Source: a virus. Taken from it: a stretch of DNA of 64,000 nt. How positions within the stretch are numbered: the first letter of the stretch is position 1; the number at the start of each line of letters is the position of its first letter. The notes beneath the pieces are model-generated. The model had not been told where the DNA came from and searched no databases. It worked only from the letters and a program-made list of their open reading frames with translations. Position numbers and translations under genes: made by a program. The stretch lies in the IMG/VR virus record IMGVR_UViG_3300017917_002740, positions 1 to 64,000 of that record; one strand, written 5' to 3'. Of the stretch, positions 7,747 to 14,470 are shown piece after piece.

Positions 7747-8679
7747 TTACTTTTGATCTTCGCTTAGTACATCGTACATTTCAAATACGCCGCCGTTGCG
7801 TTCATAAATCAAACCGGCATATACTTCTGCTTTCATGCCTTCGCCTAATTTATTACGAGCTACACGTGATGCCCAATTGAATAATTCTTTGTCAACAGGA
7901 TCAATAGCTTGCTGTCCGCCACTTTCTTGAACAAGTTTAACCATATCTTTAAAAGATAATTTTTGTTCAACTGACTCGGCCACCATTGCTTTTTTAGATT
8001 CTACACCTTCCTTAGCACGTAGTTTCTTTAGAACTGCACCAGCAACTGCTTCGCCACTCTTGGCTCCGCCTTTTTCTGCCTTCTTAGCAATTTTAGCAAA
8101 CTGCTTACCTGGCTTGCCAATGTCTTTACCAGCACGAGCCTTCTTAGCAGAATAGTCACCTGTGGAACCTTCTTTGACTGCACCTTTCTTTTTGTCAGCA
8201 GCAGCTTTCTTCATTGTTTCTTTTTTGTTGCCGTCTTTGTCAAGATCGATATAGTCTGGCTTGGCAGCTTCTACCATCTTAGAAAACTTTTCTTTGAATG
8301 CTTCTGGATCAATGGATTCTTTTTTAGCTTTCTTGGCTTTTTTATCTTTAGGATGATCTTCGTCATCTTCTTCTTTTTCTTCTGAGCCACCGTAGTGTTT
8401 ACCTGCAGTGTGCTTGATACCAGTCTTGGTCTTTTCAATAGTACCGCCAGTTGAAGAAGTTTTCTTATCGCCTACTTTCATTTCTTCTTTGACAGCTTCT
8501 TCTTGCTTTTCGTCTTTCTTCATTTTCTTAGCTTCTTCTAAGATTGATGAAGTACCAGCAAGAACACGCAATTGTGCGTCTTCATTTAGCTGTACAGGCT
8601 TTGGTAGCTCTGGAGCTGCAACAGTTTCGATTTTGTCATCTAAACTGCTGATTTTGTTAATTAGTGATTTGAAGTCCAT
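7747..8679 (-). CDS. Lysine/alanine-rich, low-complexity protein with EF-hand-like loop, 310 aa
   Basis: Strongly charged protein, mostly disordered and rich in Lys and Glu. At about residues 141-153 there is a calcium-loop-like motif (YIDLDKDGNKKE). A basic Gly/Lys-rich part follows, and the C-terminal 60 residues look folded. It could be a virion-internal or DNA-associated protein like its neighbours, but there is no direct evidence. It has its own late-type promoter and a strong terminator, so it is a single-gene transcription unit. Confidence 0.6.
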   Translation of the reverse strand: MDFKSLINKISSLDDKIETVAAPELPKPVQLNEDAQLRVLAGTSSILEEAKKMKKDEKQEEAVKEEMKVGDKKTSSTGGTIEKTKTGIKHTAGKHYGGSEEKEEDDEDHPKDKKAKKAKKESIDPEAFKEKFSKMVEAAKPDYIDLDKDGNKKETMKKAAADKKKGAVKEGSTGDYSAKKARAGKDIGKPGKQFAKIAKKAEKGGAKSGEAVAGAVLKKLRAKEGVESKKAMVAESVEQKLSFKDMVKLVQESGGQQAIDPVDKELFNWASRVARNKLGEGMKAEVYAGLIYERNGGVFEMYDVLSEDQK

Positions 8680-8708
8680 TTTTAATCCTTGCTTAAAGGT
8701 GCATATTG

Positions 8709-8715
8709 TATTTAT
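8709..8715 (-). promoter_or_regulatory. Late-type promoter (ATAAATA) of the lysine-rich protein gene
   Basis: The minus-strand ATAAATA box matches the T4/cyanophage late consensus. Predicted start is near 8703, with a leader of about 24 nt carrying AAGGAT before the ATG at 8679. Confidence 0.6.
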
Positions 8716-8972
8716 CTTTTGATGGCTGAGCCGCTACCGAATATATTACCCTTCATATCCAGTGCGTTTTTAGCCGTGCCCTGCGCTGTTTTAGGCTGTA
8801 CAACCTTAGGCTGCGGTGGTGCTTTTGTACCGCTGCCTGTGGTAGGACTACCTATGTAACTCTTTTTACCACGAGCTTTTCCTGGGCTTAAATGAGGAGC
8901 ATCTACAGTAGCTATATTACCCGAGCTGGTAGCACCTGCAGTTGCTGACTCTAAAATTTCGTGTATTTTCAT
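8712..8972 (-). CDS. Small Gly/Ser/Pro-rich protein with capsid-targeting-like leader, 86 aa
   Basis: Low-complexity protein rich in Gly, Ser, Thr and Pro. The N-terminus MKIHEILES fits the pattern M-[KR]-x-x-E-[FIL]-[ILV]-x-E/S shared with neighbours at 9579 and 10882. It resembles the T4 internal-protein leader (MKTYQEFIAE, as I recall it). It may be packaged in the head. The late box ends five bases before the ATG, so the mRNA should be leaderless. Confidence 0.55.
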   Translation of the reverse strand: MKIHEILESATAGATSSGNIATVDAPHLSPGKARGKKSYIGSPTTGSGTKAPPQPKVVQPKTAQGTAKNALDMKGNIFGSGSAIKR

Positions 8973-8977
8973 AACAG

Positions 8978-8984
8978 TATTTAT
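8978..8984 (-). promoter_or_regulatory. Late-type promoter giving a leaderless mRNA (gene at 8972)
   Basis: ATAAATA on the minus strand is followed by five bases and then the ATG at 8972. If the box occupies -12 to -6, as in T4, +1 is the A of the ATG. No Shine-Dalgarno sequence is present. Confidence 0.65.
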
Positions 8985-8991
8985 GCAAATA

Positions 8992-9570
8992 CTATTGAGC
9001 TCTACAGGCCACTAACCGTATATTTTTTGCTATACCTTTGAGTATTTGTATATTTCCGGGCTCAGCACGTTCTATTTGTTTGTTGGTAACATAGATTTTT
9101 TTCAATCCACCTTCTTCCAGATTGATATGCTTTTGTGTTTTAAAATTCCAGCCGTAGACATTTATTGATTTTTTTCTGTGCAGTTGTTTCCATATTCGTT
9201 GTCCGCCTGGGCTCTGCACTTTATCGCTGATTAAAATTAGATCAAGTTTTTTAATCAAAAATTCGTATAATTTTATAGCCTTTACTTGATTGTTTGGCCG
9301 AGCATAAATTCCATATATTTTAAAACTCTGTTCATTATCTACGAATCTTGTGCCACTGAGATACAGTTCTACTTTTCTTGTGATAGGGTCGAACACACTG
9401 TATCCTGTAGATAGGCCTTGTCTAATGCGCCAGAGTTCATAGCCGCCTGGAAATTTTGAAATGTATTCGCCTAACCAATATTCTTGATTTTCAATAGGGA
9501 TACGTTTTCCTCTACGAGGTAATTGATCGACTGTTCTGAGTTTTTTGTAGATAAAATCTATCAGTAGCAT
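8992..9570 (-). CDS. Conserved phage protein of unknown function, 192 aa
   Basis: Soluble alpha/beta protein. The central segment (FKIYGIYARPNN, then a SDKVQSPGGQRIW motif) is typical of a family I recall from large marine phages. It vaguely resembles acetyltransferase folds, but no catalytic residues can be assigned. Basic overall. It lies in the accessory cluster between two proteins with capsid-targeting-like leaders. Confidence 0.6.
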   Translation of the reverse strand: MLLIDFIYKKLRTVDQLPRRGKRIPIENQEYWLGEYISKFPGGYELWRIRQGLSTGYSVFDPITRKVELYLSGTRFVDNEQSFKIYGIYARPNNQVKAIKLYEFLIKKLDLILISDKVQSPGGQRIWKQLHRKKSINVYGWNFKTQKHINLEEGGLKKIYVTNKQIERAEPGNIQILKGIAKNIRLVACRAQ

Positions 9571-9578
9571 ATAGCTAC

Positions 9579-10208
9579 TTATTTTTTCTTAGATTTTCCA
9601 GATTTCATATTGGCACACCAGTGTGCCATACGTTGACGTTCGCCGGATGAATTTTTAGCAATACTACGTAATTTTGAAACACTCTGTTTGCAATTTACAC
9701 CCGAACGTTTGGCAAGTCCTTTACGTCCGGGCTTCTTACCATCAGCAAAGTTTTCAACATTATAAGTAGGATCTGTTTTTTGACGTTTCATACCTTTGGG
9801 TTGTTTGGGATCAACCGGGTCAATATCTGTAGTAGTAAGTCCTGTTTTTAACAGAGCCTGAATATATTTGTGTTCAGTTTCTTCGTCACCAAAGGAAAAT
9901 ATAGTGCTTGGTGGTCCCTTGCCAAAGTCATGCTTACCTAATGCTTTTAGGTTAGCAATATGCATGCCTAACTTATACCAATCATAAACGTCTGACACAT
10001 CTACTCTAACGGTGCCTTTTGGCATTGTAGGTTTAGTCTCTGGCCCTGCGGGTTCTTCATTAGGATGCTGATCTTCTCCAACACCTCCGCCATCACCACT
10101 ATAACCTACAGCATACCCGTAGCCGCCATAAGGGCCTGGACCGTAGGCGGCCCAACGTGGCTTTTTACGTTTACGTTTTTTCTCAGTGACGAATTCGTGT
10201 GCTCTCAT
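9579..10208 (-). CDS. Basic accessory protein with capsid-targeting-like leader, 209 aa
   Basis: The leader MRAHEFVTE is followed by KKRKRKK, a Gly/Tyr-rich stretch and a mid-region of about 80 residues. The basic C-terminal module, from KKPGRKGLAKRSGVNC to MAHWCANMKSGKSKKK, is one I recall at the ends of several unrelated marine-phage proteins. A DNA-associated internal head protein is a reasonable inference. Its start overlaps the 50-aa gene's stop. Confidence 0.55.
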   Translation of the reverse strand: MRAHEFVTEKKRKRKKPRWAAYGPGPYGGYGYAVGYSGDGGGVGEDQHPNEEPAGPETKPTMPKGTVRVDVSDVYDWYKLGMHIANLKALGKHDFGKGPPSTIFSFGDEETEHKYIQALLKTGLTTTDIDPVDPKQPKGMKRQKTDPTYNVENFADGKKPGRKGLAKRSGVNCKQSVSKLRSIAKNSSGERQRMAHWCANMKSGKSKKK

Positions 10209-10357
10209 ACTTGACTATAGGGATTTTTTGGTGTGTCGTATCCGTCGTCCTCTGGATATACCGGATATTGATTATCTGTATTTTCTTTAGGCTTTTGTTT
10301 TTCGGCTTCTAATCGAGCCATGGTTCTTGTGATATAATCTGCTAAAGTCTTGTCCAT
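10205..10357 (-). CDS. Small hypothetical protein, 50 aa
   Basis: I start at the internal ATG (MDKTLADYITRTMARLE) at 10357. The upstream extension would be a run of valines overlapping the Fe-S carrier gene. It has a helical N-terminus and a disordered Pro/Tyr/Asp-rich tail. ATGA overlap with the next gene supports it. Confidence 0.55.
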   Translation of the reverse strand: MDKTLADYITRTMARLEAEKQKPKENTDNQYPVYPEDDGYDTPKNPYSQV

Positions 10358-10361
10358 AATT

Positions 10362-10685
10362 TTATACCGAAAAACTACTACCACAACCACAGGTAGTTTG
10401 TGCGTTGGGATTTTTTATAATGAATTGACTACCTTGTATATCTTCTTTATAGTCAATTTCAGCACCTGTTAGATACTGCATGCTCATAGCATCAACAAGG
10501 ACTTTCCAACGGCCGATGTCAAATTCAAAATCGTCTTCGTTTTGTACATCATCAAATGTAAATCCATAACTAAACCCAGAACACCCGCCTCCTTGAACAA
10601 ATGTTCTAAGTTTTAGATTAGTATTATTTTCTTCGTCGAGCAGATCTTGTATCTTTGTTCTTGCTGATGGACTTATCGAAATCAT
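10362..10685 (-). CDS. A-type iron-sulfur cluster carrier (ErpA/HesB-like)
   Basis: 107 aa, the normal length of the family. The three invariant cysteines are visible: C35 in GGGCSGFSY, and C99 and C101 in [10 protein letters not shown]-type carriers accept Fe-S clusters and pass them to target enzymes. This copy is clearly different from the second A-type protein at 46819, and closer to ErpA/HesB by its [11 protein letters not shown] motif. The gene lies in the accessory cluster and is coupled to the 66-aa gene by an ATGA overlap. Confidence 0.9.
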   Translation of the reverse strand: MISISPSARTKIQDLLDEENNTNLKLRTFVQGGGCSGFSYGFTFDDVQNEDDFEFDIGRWKVLVDAMSMQYLTGAEIDYKEDIQGSQFIIKNPNAQTTCGCGSSFSV

Positions 10686-10882
10686 ACTGGTTTCTCTCCT
10701 GTTAGATAAGGTAAACTAAACCATAATTTAAACCATTCATCTGTTCCAGGTTTAATATTATGTTTCTTCATAAGTTCACCTTTTTCGTTTCCAGTAATAC
10801 TTATATTACTACCACCGTAAGGTTGATAACCTTTGAATTCAGTAATTCCGGCTAACTTTTTAATTTGATCTAACTCGTCCAT
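10682..10882 (-). CDS. Conserved small phage protein, 66 aa
   Basis: The protein begins [13 protein letters not shown] and ends in a Trp/Phe-rich segment ([16 protein letters not shown]). I recognise the layout from other marine phages but know no function. Overlapping start and stop signals with both neighbours indicate translational coupling with the Fe-S carrier. Confidence 0.65.
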   Translation of the reverse strand: MDELDQIKKLAGITEFKGYQPYGGSNISITGNEKGELMKKHNIKPGTDEWFKLWFSLPYLTGEKPV

Positions 10883-11415
10883 TACTTGTTATCTAAATGT
10901 TTTGCCAAACGATCGATGGAACCTTTCATATCTTCTTTGCCAGAAGCATGTCGAGCTTTCATTTCTTTTTCAGCAGCAGCATGTTTCTTTTCACGCTCTG
11001 CTGCTGCCTTACGGAATTTTTCTAAAGCAGTTGCTTCACCAGTAATAATTTCTGTAGGAGCAATAGTTATAGTTTCTGGATCACGACCGTCTGCTTTAAA
11101 CTTAGCCTTTAACTTATCCATAACTGCTCTGGCATGATCGTCATTCTCAAAATCTTTCCACTTCTTGCCTTTGATATAAACTGAATAAGGAGTACGTGGA
11201 CGACCTGTTCGTTGAGCAACATATTTGTCACTCCATCCTTCTGTGGAAATTAGATCTTTTTTGTGCTTAACATCGCCTTGTTTAGCAGCCTTCTTTTTAT
11301 CTTTATGTGCGCCGGCGCCTGTTTGTGTAGGACTATGACCTGTTCTTGGTTTGATATTAAACTTAGGGGCTTTGCGATCTTTTTTATATTCTATTATGAA
11401 CTCTTTTGCTTTCAT
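10882..11415 (-). CDS. Basic accessory protein with capsid-targeting-like leader, 177 aa
   Basis: The leader MKAKEFIIE closely matches the T4 internal-protein leader, and its I-I-E could be a gp21-type cleavage site. A Lys-rich linker follows, then a compact domain near residues 55-115 (RPRTPYSVYIKGKKW onward). The C-terminus is a charged helical tail with repeated EREKKHAAAEKEMK. It is probably a packaged protein (inference). ATGA overlap with the nucleotidyltransferase upstream. Confidence 0.6.
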   Translation of the reverse strand: MKAKEFIIEYKKDRKAPKFNIKPRTGHSPTQTGAGAHKDKKKAAKQGDVKHKKDLISTEGWSDKYVAQRTGRPRTPYSVYIKGKKWKDFENDDHARAVMDKLKAKFKADGRDPETITIAPTEIITGEATALEKFRKAAAEREKKHAAAEKEMKARHASGKEDMKGSIDRLAKHLDNK

Positions 11416-12092
11416 GATGATCTCTTTTGTTTAGGACCCTTTCGAGTTTTCCATTTTTTATCAGTCGAACACCAATAACGACCATAATTAGCTTCACTGA
11501 TTGATTCAGTAATACCCATGCCTTTTCTTACTGCATCAAACATAGTCTTAGCAATTTCGCCCGCTCCTGTTGCTTCTTTGAATGCTTCTAAATCATTGGC
11601 CGCCGCAGCAGCACGAGCCTTGCTGGCGCTTACACCACTAACCCCTTCACTGTCTGGATCACGTTCTCCTGCGCTGACAAAATCTAATAACTCAAATTTA
11701 TAATATCCGTGAGCTTTACCTTCTACACCGTTGTATTGTTGTAAAAGTTTTTTAAATGAATCTAATCTATCTGATCCTGCCACAAACGTAGCATGTCTGT
11801 ATCCTTCGTCGTATAGATAAGAAGCAACTTTAACTACAGTATTGAGTTCTCTATTTTCTACAATGTTGCTGGCATACTGCGGATGTATAGCTTTGATAAA
11901 TTTAATTTTTTCTTCGTAGCTTAGAGGATTTTCTTTCTTATCTTGACTTTGACTAACAAAAATTTTATAGTCACCGCCTTGTGCTGTCATAGTTTTAAAA
12001 ACTTGTGCATGCCCAATGGTGGGAGGATTCATTCTACCGAAACAAAAAGTAATATGTCGATCTTCAGCTTCGAACAACTCAAGAAGTCTCAT
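11412..12092 (-). CDS. Cytidylyltransferase-family nucleotidyltransferase, possible packaged enzyme
   Basis: 226 aa from the ATG at 12092; a GTG two codons upstream is less likely. The fold is recognisable from FGRMNPPTIGHAQVF (GxxxPxxxGH nucleotide-binding motif) near the N-terminus and the SGVSASKARAAA segment (IS-x-S/T-x-x-R equivalent). The family transfers nucleotidyl groups, for example NMN or phosphopantetheine adenylyltransferases. The substrate here is unknown. The first residues, MRLLELFEAE, resemble the head-targeting leaders of its neighbours. The basic C-terminal tail (YWCSTDKKWKTRKGPKQKR) recurs in marine-phage proteins. Confidence 0.7.
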   Translation of the reverse strand: MRLLELFEAEDRHITFCFGRMNPPTIGHAQVFKTMTAQGGDYKIFVSQSQDKKENPLSYEEKIKFIKAIHPQYASNIVENRELNTVVKVASYLYDEGYRHATFVAGSDRLDSFKKLLQQYNGVEGKAHGYYKFELLDFVSAGERDPDSEGVSGVSASKARAAAAANDLEAFKEATGAGEIAKTMFDAVRKGMGITESISEANYGRYWCSTDKKWKTRKGPKQKRSS

Positions 12093-12426
12093 AGTCACCT
12101 TTTTCTATAAATTTATTTTGTTCATCGGCATAGCGTTTAGCTAACTCGATAATTTTTTCTTTAGGAAATTTCTGTTCGCGATCTGAAACAGAAAATTCTT
12201 TACAGTAATGATCAAGGCAATGTTCGATTGGCCTAATGTAAACTTTAAACACATTAGGATTTCCTTGATGTTCCTTGTGTCGTTTAACAGCAGGGAAAAA
12301 ATATTGATTTAACATTTGATCGTTATTATCAATATAAAAGTGTAGATCATCTAACCAATCTACTTCTTGTTCTTCTTTATCGGCCGCCGGCGCTCCGTAA
12401 TAACCGAACATTTCTCTTAATAACAT
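12079..12426 (-). CDS. Conserved phage hypothetical protein, 115 aa
   Basis: Acidic helical protein with His- and Cys-containing centre (RPIEHCLDHYCKEF). I recognise it as a common marine-phage protein of unknown function. Its first residues, MLLREMF, are similar in character to the leader peptides of its neighbours. It overlaps both adjacent genes slightly. Confidence 0.65.
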   Translation of the reverse strand: MLLREMFGYYGAPAADKEEQEVDWLDDLHFYIDNNDQMLNQYFFPAVKRHKEHQGNPNVFKVYIRPIEHCLDHYCKEFSVSDREQKFPKEKIIELAKRYADEQNKFIEKGDYETS

Positions 12427-13388
12427 TACCAGCTCCTACAAGACCAGTAACGTGCTTTCCAACGTGGTCCTGGATTTTTACAATTGTGTCTTGCACGGAA
12501 ACTCTTTCTACGTGCAGGATTAGATTTCTTAATACGCATTTTCTTATCGCCAAAGTTTACTTTGACTACTTTGCCGTTAGGTTTGCGTACATATACTTTT
12601 GATTTTTTAACATCGCCTGGAAGTTTTTTACCTAATGGTACTTGCTTACCTTGATATTCTGCTTCAGTTGTTTGAGTGTCTTCGGCATATTTGTTAGCCT
12701 TCATATAATCTCGAGCAGTATCTAAGTAGTCCATAGCACGATTAATTTTAGCCTGTACCCACTCTGGTAAGTTTTCATCTGCTTGAATAATGCTGTATAG
12801 TTCTTTGGCAGCATCGTTTAGTGTTCTTAAATCGTCTTTGGCCATATCGCCTTCGCGATCGTATTCGCCTTTATTATATTCTGCATCTGGATTCTCTGGA
12901 CCGTGATCTTCTTCAATACTTTCCTTAGGAACACAATTAGGAACAGTCTTGCCGCCCTTCTTCTTTGTACCAACTGGCTTGTAGCCTTTCCAGCATGGAT
13001 TATCTTTAGGATCACGTAGCCCTTCTGATAATTCGCCTTCGAGGAAATTAATACCGTTTTCTTGTAAATGATTAAGGGCAGTGTCATCTAATTCAACAAC
13101 AATACCGTCCTCTGTGAATCCAATGATTTCTGTTTCAATTTCGAAATCCTCAGAAAAACTGATACCGAATGAATCACCGATTTCGAATGATTCAGAAAAC
13201 CCTTTAGCTATAGCTTCTTTTTCAAGATCAGCTTTGCGTTGCATAATTGCCTGCTTAATTTCTGGATCGTTAGCATTAGGATCCATTTGAAGATCTTGCA
13301 AGGCCTTACGCTTTGCCTGTAGGTCTTCTTTGTCTTTAAGGGCTGTTTCGCTTAGTAAAGCATCTAATTTAGATAAAAGGTCTCTCAT
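12426..13388 (-). CDS. Accessory protein with basic Cys-rich C-terminal module, 320 aa
   Basis: The N-terminal helix (MRDLLSKLDALLSE) is followed by a charged coiled region and an acidic beta-looking domain. A short module near residues 127-152 (CWKGYKPVGTKKKGGK) is followed by a helical part. The C-terminus is a strongly basic tail with FRARHNCKNPGPRWKARYW. The tail recurs in marine-phage proteins and looks suited to nucleic-acid binding. It is the first gene of a run transcribed from a late-type promoter. Confidence 0.6.
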   Translation of the reverse strand: MRDLLSKLDALLSETALKDKEDLQAKRKALQDLQMDPNANDPEIKQAIMQRKADLEKEAIAKGFSESFEIGDSFGISFSEDFEIETEIIGFTEDGIVVELDDTALNHLQENGINFLEGELSEGLRDPKDNPCWKGYKPVGTKKKGGKTVPNCVPKESIEEDHGPENPDAEYNKGEYDREGDMAKDDLRTLNDAAKELYSIIQADENLPEWVQAKINRAMDYLDTARDYMKANKYAEDTQTTEAEYQGKQVPLGKKLPGDVKKSKVYVRKPNGKVVKVNFGDKKMRIKKSNPARRKSFRARHNCKNPGPRWKARYWSCRSW

Positions 13389-13412
13389 AGTGTTCCTCGT
13401 GAGGTAATACTA

Positions 13413-13419
13413 TATTTAT
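13413..13419 (-). promoter_or_regulatory. Late-type promoter (ATAAATA) of the 12426-13388 gene
   Basis: The minus-strand ATAAATA lies about 24 bp upstream of the ATG at 13388. A GAGGAAC ribosome site lies between them, so this promoter gives a conventional leader. Confidence 0.65.
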
Positions 13420-13432
13420 CGAACTTTTACTG

Positions 13433-13786
13433 TTAGTAATTATAACGAATTTCTACGATAGTGCCGTTATCTATGCGGTATGCGGCACGTATATACACGA
13501 ATTTACCTATGAAAGTACGTGTTTCGTTAGAGATCAGTGGAGTACTGTCTTCAACTGCTATTTCAGTGTTATCTATATCAACCCAATCGTTTTCGTTAGG
13601 ATATAGTTCTAATGTACCTTGTATTTTAACTGTACCTACAAAATTATCAAATTGATAAACTGCGGTATGTACACCGTTGTTGTTTTTATGATAACCCGCA
13701 CCTTTGCGTTTTTCGCCATAGGAAAAAGCAGAACTTGGGGATTCTGTTGATGTTGAGGCTAATAAAACAATGACTTCGTTGGACAT
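13433..13786 (-). CDS. Putative small virion protein, 117 aa
   Basis: Beta-rich composition with Ser/Thr-rich N-terminus, consistent with a small structural protein; I recall similar proteins in cyanophage virions. It has no catalytic motif. The late box ATAAATA ends four bases before its ATG, so late expression from a leaderless mRNA is predicted. Confidence 0.5.
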   Translation of the reverse strand: MSNEVIVLLASTSTESPSSAFSYGEKRKGAGYHKNNNGVHTAVYQFDNFVGTVKIQGTLELYPNENDWVDIDNTEIAVEDSTPLISNETRTFIGKFVYIRAAYRIDNGTIVEIRYNY

Positions 13787-13789
13787 CTC

Positions 13790-14470
13790 TTATTTATCGC
13801 ACAAAACGTAATTGTAAATCCTGCCCACAACCTCGGAATTACGCAATTTTAACATTAACAGCGTGTGTTCATCTTCTACTAAGATGTAGCGTCGATCCCA
13901 ATTCCAGTCTGTGTGCATAAACCAACTTTCTACAGCTTCGGTACAGGTTACACGTTCGCCTAACGTCTTTAGCCAACCGATATATTTTTGTTTTTCTAAT
14001 TTATCTTTGGCCATTTTATGTGGCAACAGATAAACTTTGTATCTATATCTATTATGAGGTAGTTTTTTAACCGCTACAGTTGAATGTGAGTTTGATAATA
14101 TTTCCAGATTGTCTGCACTGGGTTCAAATTGATGTATAACAAACTCTTGAAATTCAAGACTAAATTTTTTATAAAACTCAACATCGTTTGTATAAAAATC
14201 TATATTTTGATTTTCGATTCGTTTGGTCCAAGTTTTACTGTCATACTGTTCTAAAAAGAGACAAAGGTCAAGAATTACATCTCGATTTAAAAACGCTTTA
14301 TGATAGACAGAGTATACTCTTTCTTGGACCGCTTCTTGATGACAGAATTCCTTGATCCAGTCTAAGGGTTTACATCTAAAAATAGCACAGCCTGGTTGTC
14401 GTAGGCTAATTTTATACAACCATTTGTTGTAGAATTTTCTACTGGTCAGTTTGATTTTCTGAGGATTCAT
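13790..14470 (-). CDS. Conserved phage hypothetical protein, 226 aa
   Basis: I start at MNPQKIKL (14470), because the five codons before it only extend the overlap with clpA. Basic N-terminus, helical middle and a beta-rich C-terminal third containing WNWDRRYILVEDEHTLLMLKLR. I recall this last motif from other marine phages. No function is known. The gene overlaps the end of the ClpA-like gene by about 30 bp, suggesting coupled translation. Confidence 0.6.
   Translation of the reverse strand: MNPQKIKLTSRKFYNKWLYKISLRQPGCAIFRCKPLDWIKEFCHQEAVQERVYSVYHKAFLNRDVILDLCLFLEQYDSKTWTKRIENQNIDFYTNDVEFYKKFSLEFQEFVIHQFEPSADNLEILSNSHSTVAVKKLPHNRYRYKVYLLPHKMAKDKLEKQKYIGWLKTLGERVTCTEAVESWFMHTDWNWDRRYILVEDEHTLLMLKLRNSEVVGRIYNYVLCDK
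13791..13797 (-). promoter_or_regulatory. Late-type promoter giving a (near-)leaderless mRNA (gene at 13786)
   Basis: ATAAATA on the minus strand is separated by four bases (AGAG) from the ATG at 13786. No Shine-Dalgarno sequence can fit in a transcript starting 5-6 bases after the box. Confidence 0.6.
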
